From: JBBSIN01 sp038232055
GTDB taxonomy: Bacteria > Actinomycetota > Actinomycetes > JADGOV01
Direction: 5' to 3'
Assembly (NCBI GenBank): GCA_038232055.1
Contig: JBBSIN010000043.1
Location: forward strand, 1-20,509
DNA: 20,509 nucleotides
Shown here: positions 1-7,042 of the stretch, in pieces
How positions within the stretch are numbered: position 1 is the first letter of the stretch
Layout of the letters: every line of letters begins with the position of its first letter
Translations under genes and position numbers: made by a program
Notes under the pieces: model-generated
Told to the model about the DNA's origin: nothing
What the model saw: the letters and a program-made list of their open reading frames with translations, nothing else
Database searches by the model: none

Positions 1-68
1 ACTACGCTACGCCCCGCGGCGACTCTGGCAGTCTAGGGGAAGGTCCGTCCTGCCGGGCGGGCCGTAAC

Positions 69-139
69 GCGGGCGTAGCTCAATGGCAGAGCCCCAGCCT
101 TCCAAGCTGGCCATGCCGGTTCGATCCCGGTCGCCCGCT
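69..139 (+). tRNA. tRNA-Gly (anticodon TCC)
   Basis: A full cloverleaf can be folded by eye. The 7-bp acceptor stem pairs GCGGGCG with CGCCCGC. The D arm is GCTC/GAGC. The 5-bp anticodon stem CCAGC/GCTGG closes the 7-nt loop CTTCCAA, which places TCC at the anticodon. The T arm has the conserved loop TTCGATC. TCC reads GGA glycine codons. The discriminator base is T and CCA is not fully encoded (CCG follows), so CCA would be added after transcription. No integrase or repeated tRNA 3' end was noticed nearby. Confidence 0.95.
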
Positions 140-300
140 CCGCAGCCCCGGGACCCATCCGCCGGAGGCCGTCTGGCCGGAGACCGTCTGGCCGAGGTGT
201 GGAGTCCCGTACGGGTCAGAACACCTATCGGAGTACACACCCCAGCGCAGGCGGCTCAGTCGGCGTGGAACACCGCAGCGCGTCTCCAGCCGACCTTCCG

Positions 301-326
301 TCACCAGGGTCGGTCACCAGGGTCGG
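301..326. repeat. 13-bp perfect tandem duplication in the tRNA-VOC gap
   Basis: TCACCAGGGTCGG occurs twice back to back. The surrounding gap (140-379) also holds two copies of CCGTCTGGCCG about 16 bp apart near 168-195. I see no convincing ORF or RNA gene in this gap. The duplication looks like replication slippage; no function can be assigned. Confidence 0.6.
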
Positions 327-379
327 TCGTCAGCAGGTCCGTTCGCGCGCCGAGTGGCGTCAACGTGCCGGGCATGGTC

Positions 380-733
380 TCAGTACTCGACGCGGAAGTT
401 CCCGATGAAGGTGATCCGGTTGCCGTCCGGGTCGGTGACAGCCGACAACTGCACTCCCTTGCTCACTGTCTCGATCGCTCCTGGGGCAAGGCCTCTGCTG
501 GAGACATCGGCAAGGTGGGCGGCCAGATCGTCGACGGCGAGGTTGAGCAGACCGCTGCCGGCGCGGTCGGTGTCCCGGAACACTTGGATCCAACCGGTAT
601 CGGTGACCCGCCACTCGACGAGACTGTCCATGGGGCGGTTGTCCGGTTCGCGTCCGAGAAGGCGCTCGTACCACGTGCGCGCTGTTTCGACATCGGCTAC
701 CGGGACGACGGCAAGGACATGATGGATGGCCAT
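380..733 (-). CDS. VOC family (glyoxalase/bleomycin-resistance fold) protein
   Basis: A 117-aa cytoplasmic protein, the usual size of a single VOC domain of two beta-alpha-beta-beta-beta modules. The N-terminus (HHVLAVVPVADVETARTWYE) is the typical first module. The C-terminal DPDGNRITFIGNFRV is the typical last strand; the position often occupied by a metal-binding Glu after GNR-I is Thr here, so a standard glyoxalase I metal site is doubtful. The ATG start is supported by an SD, GAGGAG, about 5-6 nt upstream. VOC proteins include lyases, dioxygenases and antibiotic-binding proteins, and nothing here identifies a substrate. The gene stands alone, facing away from the small ORF at 979. Confidence 0.85.
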   Translation of the reverse strand: MAIHHVLAVVPVADVETARTWYERLLGREPDNRPMDSLVEWRVTDTGWIQVFRDTDRAGSGLLNLAVDDLAAHLADVSSRGLAPGAIETVSKGVQLSAVTDPDGNRITFIGNFRVEY

Positions 734-898
734 TCTTACTCCTCAGGTTCGAACGGTGCCATGTGTTCGGACCGCGTGGCCGGGTGAAAATCATCGGCTC
801 AGGCGTCTCCGAGTGATCCTCCGAGGAAAGGCTTCGGCATCACGCCGGGGCGGCGCCGACTTCGCCTAAGGCGGCCCGACGGTCGGCTCCCGGGAAAT

Positions 899-911
899 AG
901 GACATTGTCCT
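899..911. promoter_or_regulatory. 13-bp perfect palindrome upstream of the small ORF / LAL regulator
   Basis: AGGACA-T-TGTCCT is a perfect inverted repeat about 68 bp before the ATG at 979, in the divergent gap between the VOC gene and the small ORF. Its symmetry and position suit a dimeric repressor site. No clear -10/-35 pair accompanies it, so regulatory function is inferred. Confidence 0.35.
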
Positions 912-978
912 GATGTGGCGGGCCTCCTCAGCCGCGCAGTCTCGGTCCATCAGATCGAGTCGACCAGAGGAGACAGCG

Positions 979-1155
979 ATGTTGTCCAGCATCGAACCGT
1001 TCAGCACTGCAGAAATCGCCTACCGTCGTCAGCGCATCGGCGCCGAGTTCGCGCAGCGGAACCTCCCCCGCCGCTCGCGGCGGCGGCGTGGCTCCGGCTC
1101 CCTGCCGGGGCGGGCGCCGAACCGCGGCTACCGACCAGCGGCAGCCGGGAGCTGA
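979..1155 (+). CDS. Small Arg-rich protein of unknown function
   Basis: A 58-aa ORF. ATG 979 is preceded by a strong SD, GAGGAG at 967-972 with 6-nt spacing, which is the main reason to call it and to prefer it over the in-frame ATG at 913. The N-terminal half (IEPFSTAEIAYRRQRIGAEF) is predicted helical and amphipathic. The rest is basic and Arg-rich (RRSRRRRG), then Pro/Gly-rich. There is no signal peptide or membrane segment. The basic tail suggests nucleic-acid or acidic-partner binding, but I do not recognise the family. It ends 61 bp before the LAL regulator and could be its leader gene. Confidence 0.55.
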   Translation: MLSSIEPFSTAEIAYRRQRIGAEFAQRNLPRRSRRRRGSGSLPGRAPNRGYRPAAAGS

Positions 1156-1216
1156 CGTCGTACCAGGCACGGTCGCCGGGCTTGCGGAGGTTTCTCCGGG
1201 AAGCCCGGCGACCGCG

Positions 1217-4201
1217 ATGATGGTGGACGTGCCACCCGAGTTCCCGACGCCGGGGCCGCTGATCGGGCGAGCCACGGACCTTGACCGGCTGGCCGGCCTG
1301 GTCGGGCTCGGTTCCGACCAGGCGGGGAATGCGGCGGTCCTCCTCAGCGGTGACGCCGGCGTCGGCAAGACCCGGCTGTTGGCGGTACTGGGCGATCGGG
1401 CCCGGGAGGCCGGTTGGCGGGTGCTCGTCGGACACTGCGTCAACTTCGGCGAGAGCCCGCTGCCGTACCTGCCGTTCAGCGAGGTGTTCGGCCGGCTGGC
1501 GGCCGACGCGGCGGTGGTGGCGGAGTCGCTCGTCGAGGCCAACCCAGCGGTGGCCCGGCTGATGCCGGGCCGGCGGCTGCTCGGCGACGACCAGCCGAGC
1601 GGTGCGGACCACATGGACCGCGCGGCGCTGTTCGAGGCGGTCGGCAGCGCCCTCCGCTGGCTGAGCCGGCCCAGCCCAGTGTTGCTCGTCGTCGAGGACC
1701 TGCACTGGGCGGACCCTTCCACCCGCGAGCTGCTTGGCTTCCTGTTCGCGCGTCGACTCCTCGACCGGGTGGCGATCGTCGGGTCCTACCGCGGGGAGGA
1801 CCTGCACCGCCGGCACCCATTACGCGCGGCGGTCGGCGAGTGGACCCGCCTGCCGGGGGTGAGCCGGCTCTCACTCCAGCGGCTCGGCGACTCCGACGTA
1901 CGTACGCTCGTCCGCGCCCTGCATCCGGCACCGATGCCTACCCGCGAGATTCGGGGCATCGTCGATCGCGCCGAGGGCAACGCCTTCTTCGTCGAGGAGC
2001 TGCTGGCGGCCAGTGAGCTCGGCAACCGCACGTTGCCGGCGGACCTCGCCGATCTGCTGCTGCTGCGCCTCGACCGCCTCGACCACGCGGCGCGCCTGGT
2101 GATCCGGTCCGCGGCGGTGGCCGGTAGCCGGGTTTCCCATCAGCTGCTGGCCCGGGTAGTGGCGCTCGACGACACCGAGCTGGAGAGCGCGCTGCGGGCA
2201 GCAGTCGAGAGCAACGTGCTCGTCCGGGTCGGCGCCGACGGCTACGCGTTCCGCCACGCGCTGCTGGCCGAAGCGGTGTACGACGACCTGCTGCCGGGCG
2301 AGCGAGTGCGGCTGCATGGTGGTTACGTGACGGCCCTGTCCGCAGGGGACGTCGAGGGCACCGCGGCCGAGCTTGCCCGGCACGCCCGTGCGGCGCACGA
2401 CACCACCACCGCGCTCCGGGCCAGCGTCCAGGCCGGGAACGAGGCGATGGCCGTGGCGGGTCCCGACGAGGCGACCCGGCACTACGAGGTCGCCCTGGAA
2501 CTGCTTTCGTACGTCGATGCGGGGGCCGGGAAGCCGTCCGTCGACGTGGTGGAGTTGACCGTACGGGCCAGCGAGGCCGCCGCGGCCGCGGGAGACGTCT
2601 TCCGGTCGGTGGCGCTGGTCCAGGACCAGCTGAGCCAGCTGCCGCCCGAGACGCCCGTGCCGCGGCGGGCGCAGCTCTTGTACGCACTGGCCCGTGCGGG
2701 GCTGCTCGGGGACACCGGCGTCGACGTACTGCAGATCACCACCGAGGCCCTGCAGCTTGCTCCCGCCGAGCCGCCGGGTCCGCTGCGGGCACAGGTGCTG
2801 AACCTGCATGCCCAGGCCAACGCCGACCGCTACCGCGACGACGCTGCCGCCCGATGGGCCGGCGAGGCGCTCCGGCTGGCTCGCGAGCTCGGGCTGCCGG
2901 ACGTCATCGCGGACGCCACCACCACGCTCGCCCGCCTCGACCGGCGAGCCGGCGACCCCGACGCGTCGCGGCGCGCCCTGGAACAGGCCGTGGTCGCGGC
3001 CAGGGCAGGCGGTGAGGTCGCGGCTGAGCTGCGCGGACTGTTCAACATGGGCGGCCTGCACTACGAGCTCGGCGCCCTGGCCGAGGCCCGCGCCGTCTAC
3101 CAGTCGGTGCTGCAGCGCGCCCAGGAGACCGGCCGGCCGTGGGCGCCCTATGGGTTGGACGGACGGTCGATGGCCGGCATCGTCGCCTATGTCAGCGGTG
3201 ATTGGGACGCGGTCGCTCGCATCACCGATGTCTCCGCGGAGTCGCCGCCGGACATGGCTGACGCCCTGCTCACCGCGGTCGGTCTGTCCGTCGCGGCCGG
3301 GAGGGGCGATCCGCAGGCCCTCGGCCGGCTGCAGCAGGTGCGACCGTACTGGGAACGGGACGGACTGATCGCCATTCTCAGCGGCAGCGCGGCGATCGAT
3401 CTGCACGGTGATCGTGGCGACCTCACTGCCGCGTCGGCGGCGTACGACGAGACAGTGACATGCGTCGGAAAGCTGTGGCAGGAGCCGCTCTTCCAGGCGC
3501 GGATCCGGCTCAGCGCGTTGATGCTCGGCCAGTTGTGCGCAACGGCGACCCGGTCCGGCACCCACGAGCGCGGGAAGCTCGCGGGCGTCGGCGAGGAGAT
3601 GGCCGACACCGCGGCCGCCGTGGTTGACCAGGAGGGCGAGGTCACGTCGCGGCGCGGACCGGAGAGCGAGGCGTGGCTGGCCCGGGTGGCGGCAGAGCAG
3701 GCGCGCTTGAGGTGGTTGGTCGGCGCGGAGGCGCCCGACGTGGACGAGCTCATCGGGTCCTGGCGGCGCACTGTCGCGGCCTTCGAGCGGTTCGGGCACG
3801 TCTTCGAGGTGGCGCGGTCACGGGCCCGGCTGGCCGCCGTACTCCGTGCCGCCGGCCGGACCGCCGAAGCTGTGCAGGAAGCCCGGCTGGCCCGTGACAC
3901 TGCACGGCGGCTGGGCGCCGAGCCGCTGCTGGCCGAGCTGCGTTCGCTCGGGCCGGTCACTGCCCGGCGAGCGGGCGCGGCGCGATTGGACCAATCCTTG
4001 ACGTCGCGGGAGCAGGAGGTGCTCGCGCTGGTGGCACAGGGACGCAGTAACCGCGAGATCGGCCAGCAGCTTTACATCAGCGGGAAGACGGTGAGCGTGC
4101 ATGTGTCGAGCATTCTTGCGAAGCTTGGCGCCAACGGGCGTACTGAAGCAGTGGCGGTGGCCCGCCGCGACCGGCTTCTCGTCGGGGACCAGGCCGAGTA
4201 G
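1217..4201 (+). CDS. LAL-type LuxR family transcriptional regulator (AAA ATPase + HTH)
   Basis: A 994-aa protein with the large ATP-binding LuxR architecture. Walker A is GDAGVGKT at residues 45-52 and Walker B is VLLVVED at 155-161, followed by LHWAD. A long helical middle region, probably TPR-like, follows. The LuxR/GerE HTH occupies about 927-990 (SLTSREQEVLALVAQGRSNREIG, then KTVSVHVSSILAKLG). Such proteins act as ATP-dependent transcription activators, often of pathway-specific or sugar-use genes. The frame stays open back to GTG 1088, but family similarity starts near PTPGPLIGR, so ATG 1217 (or 1220) is preferred. The nearest SD-like GGAGG at 1186-1190 is rather far. A VOC gene follows after 8 bp, suggesting cotranscription. 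Confidence 0.92.
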   Translation: MMVDVPPEFPTPGPLIGRATDLDRLAGLVGLGSDQAGNAAVLLSGDAGVGKTRLLAVLGDRAREAGWRVLVGHCVNFGESPLPYLPFSEVFGRLAADAAVVAESLVEANPAVARLMPGRRLLGDDQPSGADHMDRAALFEAVGSALRWLSRPSPVLLVVEDLHWADPSTRELLGFLFARRLLDRVAIVGSYRGEDLHRRHPLRAAVGEWTRLPGVSRLSLQRLGDSDVRTLVRALHPAPMPTREIRGIVDRAEGNAFFVEELLAASELGNRTLPADLADLLLLRLDRLDHAARLVIRSAAVAGSRVSHQLLARVVALDDTELESALRAAVESNVLVRVGADGYAFRHALLAEAVYDDLLPGERVRLHGGYVTALSAGDVEGTAAELARHARAAHDTTTALRASVQAGNEAMAVAGPDEATRHYEVALELLSYVDAGAGKPSVDVVELTVRASEAAAAAGDVFRSVALVQDQLSQLPPETPVPRRAQLLYALARAGLLGDTGVDVLQITTEALQLAPAEPPGPLRAQVLNLHAQANADRYRDDAAARWAGEALRLARELGLPDVIADATTTLARLDRRAGDPDASRRALEQAVVAARAGGEVAAELRGLFNMGGLHYELGALAEARAVYQSVLQRAQETGRPWAPYGLDGRSMAGIVAYVSGDWDAVARITDVSAESPPDMADALLTAVGLSVAAGRGDPQALGRLQQVRPYWERDGLIAILSGSAAIDLHGDRGDLTAASAAYDETVTCVGKLWQEPLFQARIRLSALMLGQLCATATRSGTHERGKLAGVGEEMADTAAAVVDQEGEVTSRRGPESEAWLARVAAEQARLRWLVGAEAPDVDELIGSWRRTVAAFERFGHVFEVARSRARLAAVLRAAGRTAEAVQEARLARDTARRLGAEPLLAELRSLGPVTARRAGAARLDQSLTSREQEVLALVAQGRSNREIGQQLYISGKTVSVHVSSILAKLGANGRTEAVAVARRDRLLVGDQAE

Positions 4202-4209
4202 GGAGCGTC

Positions 4210-4662
4210 GTGGCGACCAAGTTCCAGCTGGCGATCGACTGCACTGACCCACAGCGGCTGACCCGCTTCTGGGCCTCCGCGCTGCGCTACCGGGTCGAGG
4301 ACCCGCCTGGTGGCTTCGCCACTTGGAACGCGTACTGGCGCAGCATCGGCGTACCGGATGACGAGCTCGACGACGCGCAGGACGCCAGCGACTCACTCGT
4401 CGACCCCGACGGCATCGGCCCGCGAATCTGGTTCCAGATGGTGCCGGAGGGCAAGGTCGTCAAGAACCGGCTGCACCTCGACCTTGACGCGAGCGGCGGC
4501 CGCAGCGTCCCACTGGAGGTCCGCAAGCAGAAGGTCAGCGCGGAGGCCGAGCGGCTGGTCGCCGAGGGCGCAACCACGGTGCGCGTCCTCGAGCGCGAGG
4601 GTGAGAACCATTACGGGATCGTCATGCAGGACCCGGAGGGCAACGAGTTCTGCGTGCACTAG
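4210..4662 (+). CDS. VOC family protein (Glyoxalase_6-like)
   Basis: A 150-aa cytoplasmic protein starting at GTG 4210, 8 bp after the LAL regulator stop, with GGGAG just upstream as SD. The opening FQLAIDCTDPQRLTRFWASAL, the central RLHLDLDA and the terminal DPEGNEFCVH are the typical landmarks of the actinobacterial glyoxalase-like group. The extra loop between the two modules (PDDELDDAQDASD) is acidic. Substrate unknown. Proximity to the regulator suggests it is either a target or simply cotranscribed. Its stop codon overlaps the stop of the convergent DUF2461 gene within the palindromic tetramer CTAG. Confidence 0.88.
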   Translation: MATKFQLAIDCTDPQRLTRFWASALRYRVEDPPGGFATWNAYWRSIGVPDDELDDAQDASDSLVDPDGIGPRIWFQMVPEGKVVKNRLHLDLDASGGRSVPLEVRKQKVSAEAERLVAEGATTVRVLEREGENHYGIVMQDPEGNEFCVH

Positions 4663-5306
4663 CGGCGTTCCGGTTGTGACCGCGACGGGCCGACGTGCCG
4701 GTCGAGCCACTGCTGAACCGGCTGGCTGGCCCGGAGGAACGTGACGACCCACCGCTTGGGGCTCGGTGTCGCGACGTCCGGGCCGGCCGGCCACGACTGG
4801 TGGGTGATAAGGCCTTTCTGCCTGAGCAGGTCCGCCCTCGGGTGATCACGGGGGAAGCCCCGGGGTGCGGTCTTCAGCGACTCGTGGGCGGCGACCTCGA
4901 TGCCCTTTTGCCTGAGCCGGCCGAGGAGAGCTGCGAGATTCCCGCCGGCCTCGTCGTCGGCGACCGCCAACCGGAACCGCTGGAGCTGGTCCGACGTCAT
5001 GTGGTACATCCCGCAGCCGGCCATGAGCCCGTCTGCGGACAACTGCACGTAGCCGCCCTTCTCGAGCGAGGCGCCGATCGCGCTCTTGTATGGCGACTTG
5101 TCCGCACTGAAACGCACGTCACGGTAGGGGCGGAACACCTTCGCGGCGCCGAACTCGGGCTCAAGCTCGGCCAGCAAGGCCTCCATGGGCGCGCGCACGC
5201 ACTCGTCGTACACGCCCTTGTGCGCCTGCCAGTAGGCCTTGGTGTTGTCGGCCTCCAGACCCTCGTAGAACACCACGGCGGCTGGCGGCCAGCCATCAAA
5301 CTTCAC
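4659..5306 (-). CDS. DUF2461 family protein
   Basis: A 215-aa soluble protein of the usual DUF2461 length. Family landmarks are the start FDGWPPAAVVFYEGLEADN, the central VRFSADKSPYKSAIGA, and the glycine-rich GGYVQLSADGLMAGCGMYHM. The biochemical role of the family is not established. GTG 5306 is chosen because the family pattern begins at once; the SD is weak. It is divergent from the DUF2277 gene and converges on the VOC gene with a 4-bp stop-to-stop overlap. Confidence 0.9.
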   Translation of the reverse strand: MKFDGWPPAAVVFYEGLEADNTKAYWQAHKGVYDECVRAPMEALLAELEPEFGAAKVFRPYRDVRFSADKSPYKSAIGASLEKGGYVQLSADGLMAGCGMYHMTSDQLQRFRLAVADDEAGGNLAALLGRLRQKGIEVAAHESLKTAPRGFPRDHPRADLLRQKGLITHQSWPAGPDVATPSPKRWVVTFLRASQPVQQWLDRHVGPSRSQPERR

Positions 5307-5412
5307 GTCAACACCCGTCTGCAGTCAACACCGGACGATTGTGCACCGCGCCGCACAACGCCGCGGCGCCGCGGGCCTTTTGCCGGGTGCGATGCGGTCC
5401 TACTGTCGAGGA

Positions 5413-5649
5413 ATGTGCCGAAGCATCAAGACGCTGCGTCCGCCGTACACGGACGACGTCTCCCCTGACGACATCCATGCGGCCGCGCTGCAGTACGTCC
5501 GCAAAGTCGCCGGCATGCGGCAGCCGTCGTTGCGGAACCAGGCCGCCTTCGCGGCTGCGGTGGACGCGGTCTCGGTCGCCACCCATGCGCTCCTCCGCGA
5601 TGTCGTGGTCCGTACGCCTCGTGACGCCGCACTGGCTCCGGTACCGTAG
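5413..5649 (+). CDS. DUF2277 family protein
   Basis: A 78-aa protein that matches the small DUF2277 family from its first residues (MCRSIKTLRPPYTDDVSPDD), followed by an Ala/Val-rich helical part (AAALQYVRKVAGMRQPSLRNQ) and a short hydrophobic tail. The early Cys2 is part of the family signature. The frame is open upstream to 5341, but the ATG at 5413, after GTCGAGG, matches the family start. Function unknown. The SemiSWEET gene follows 82 bp downstream on the same strand. Confidence 0.85.
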   Translation: MCRSIKTLRPPYTDDVSPDDIHAAALQYVRKVAGMRQPSLRNQAAFAAAVDAVSVATHALLRDVVVRTPRDAALAPVP

Positions 5650-5731
5650 GCGACGGTCGTGCTAGCGCCCCTCGCCACATTTGCTGGGGAGCACGGCCCG
5701 TAGAGTCCGGGCGCCGTACCTAAGGGACGCC

Positions 5732-6037
5732 GTGGCCGAAACCGGACTCGCCGTTGTCGCCGCCGTGTGGGGCGTGCTCATGGGTGCCTCACCGGCGCTG
5801 CAGATCCGTCGCATGCTGCGAGAGCGCTCCTCGCGTGATGTGTCGCTGGGCTACTTCGCCATTCTGCTGGTGGGCTTCCTGCTCTGGATCGCCTACGGCC
5901 TGGCGTCGAAGAACCTGGCGCTCATCGTGCCGAACACCGTGGCCCTGCTCGTCGGCGCGAGCACCGTCGTCGTCGCCCTGCGGCTGCGTCGCGGAGGTCG
6001 TTCGGCGGCGGCAGTCAGGTCGTCACCCGACCGATGA
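5732..6037 (+). CDS. SemiSWEET-type sugar transporter (MtN3/PQ-loop)
   Basis: A 101-aa membrane protein with three hydrophobic segments (about 5-22, 40-58, 63-84), the size and topology of bacterial SemiSWEETs, which dimerise to form a sugar uniporter. The PQ-loop-like motif SPALQIRRML follows TM1, DVSLGYFAILLVGFLLWIAYG marks TM2, and the NTVALLVGA motif lies in TM3. The Asn of TM3 corresponds to the sugar-pocket Asn of the family. GTG 5732 is chosen over TTG 5681 because AAGGGA (5722-5727) is well spaced before it and the extra N-terminus would be polar. Substrate is not predictable. It converges on the deacetylase gene. Confidence 0.88.
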   Translation: MAETGLAVVAAVWGVLMGASPALQIRRMLRERSSRDVSLGYFAILLVGFLLWIAYGLASKNLALIVPNTVALLVGASTVVVALRLRRGGRSAAAVRSSPDR

Positions 6038-6164
6038 TCGGGCGTCAGACAGGTCCTGCCTCCTCAATGGCGGCCACCCACAGCACCTCGCGCGCGTGCT
6101 CGTGGTCGACGCGACCCAGAACGGCGAGCGTGCCTCTGGCCAGGAAGCAGGCGAGGGTGCCGGG

Positions 6165-7037
6165 TCAGGGGCGGGCTGTCGCGTGGTTGACCGCGAGCAG
6201 GTCGCTGACCGTGACCGGCAGGAGTCTTCGCCGATGCAGGCCGCCGAGGATATCCGGCATGGCATCGAGGGTTCCCCGATGCCCCAGGTGCAGGCTCACG
6301 ATGGAACCTGGCCGGACACCGGCCAGGACGCGCGCGACGACGGCTGGCGCGCCCGGATCGCTGTAGTCACGGGGGTCGACGTCGTAGGCCAGACAAGTCG
6401 GGTAGCCGGCCCGACGGGCCTGCGCCTCGATCAGGGGCGTCGCGCGCGCCGTCCCGGATGGCCGGAACCAGCGGCCGGTGGAGCCGGTGAGGCGGCGAAG
6501 CACCTCGGCGCACTGGGCAATCTCGCGATGGACCGCGCGCGCTCCGAGCCCCGTCAGTACCGGATGCGTGTACGTGTGGTTGCCGAGTTCATGTCCGCCG
6601 TCGAGGATGCGCGCCGCAAGCGGCCGGTTGGCGTCCAGCCACGTCCCTACGGCCAGCACCGTCAGCCGCGCGCCGGCGCTCTCCGCGACGGTGAGGAGCG
6701 ACACGGCGATGCCCGCGTCACCTGCGCCGTGAAAGGTCAGAGCAACCGCTGGACGACTGCGCGGACCGGACACGACCTCCGCCCCGAGGGAGGGCGGCGC
6801 AGCAGTCGGAGCCACTCCGGGTGAGGGTGGCGCGCCGGTCTGGGCAGGGGCAGCGGGCGGCCGCCGCGTACCGACAGCGCGATCAGCGGCGTGCGGCTTG
6901 TCGGAAGCGCAGCCGGCGAGACCGGCCAGCAGCCCGGCGCACAGAACCGCCCTTCGGCCAAGGACACCGCTTCGGTCGGCCGAGGACTTCCCGTCCGGCC
7001 GCTCGTCAGGCAGCGGAGGCTGCCGCGATGATGACAA
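6165..7037 (-). CDS. Polysaccharide deacetylase (NodB-like) lipoprotein, variant active site
   Basis: A 290-aa exported protein. The N-terminus has twin arginines (GRRAVLC, 28-34), a hydrophobic stretch and the lipobox LAGC ending at Cys43, suggesting a Tat-exported lipoprotein. A Pro/Ala-rich linker runs to about residue 95. The NodB domain follows. Motif 1 is TFHGAGD (101-107) instead of TFDDGP. Motif 2 HELGNHTYTHP retains the metal histidines His154 and His158. Motif 3 is RWFRPSG, and IVSLHLGH carries a late motif His at 250. The first catalytic Asp is thus not in its standard place. TTG 7037 has AGAGGAG upstream. It starts 5 bp after the kinase stop, so it is the third gene of the regulator-kinase operon. 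Likely role: removing acetyl groups from a cell-envelope glycan. Confidence 0.87.
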   Translation of the reverse strand: MSSSRQPPLPDERPDGKSSADRSGVLGRRAVLCAGLLAGLAGCASDKPHAADRAVGTRRPPAAPAQTGAPPSPGVAPTAAPPSLGAEVVSGPRSRPAVALTFHGAGDAGIAVSLLTVAESAGARLTVLAVGTWLDANRPLAARILDGGHELGNHTYTHPVLTGLGARAVHREIAQCAEVLRRLTGSTGRWFRPSGTARATPLIEAQARRAGYPTCLAYDVDPRDYSDPGAPAVVARVLAGVRPGSIVSLHLGHRGTLDAMPDILGGLHRRRLLPVTVSDLLAVNHATARP

Positions 7038-7042
7038 CCGGA

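Noticed and set aside
69..379. tRNA-Gly as an integration site of a mobile element
   Set aside because: No integrase, no repeated tRNA 3' end and no change in composition were seen next to it.
1088..1216. GTG 1088 as the start of the LAL regulator
   Set aside because: The extra 43 residues overlap the small ORF with its better SD and show no family similarity; ATG 1217 is more likely.
1871..3799. A 642-codon minus-strand open frame
   Set aside because: It mirrors the LAL regulator coding strand and shows no recognisable domain; typical GC-rich shadow.
6038..6164. Terminator between the convergent SemiSWEET and deacetylase genes
   Set aside because: No long stem or T-tract could be found by eye.
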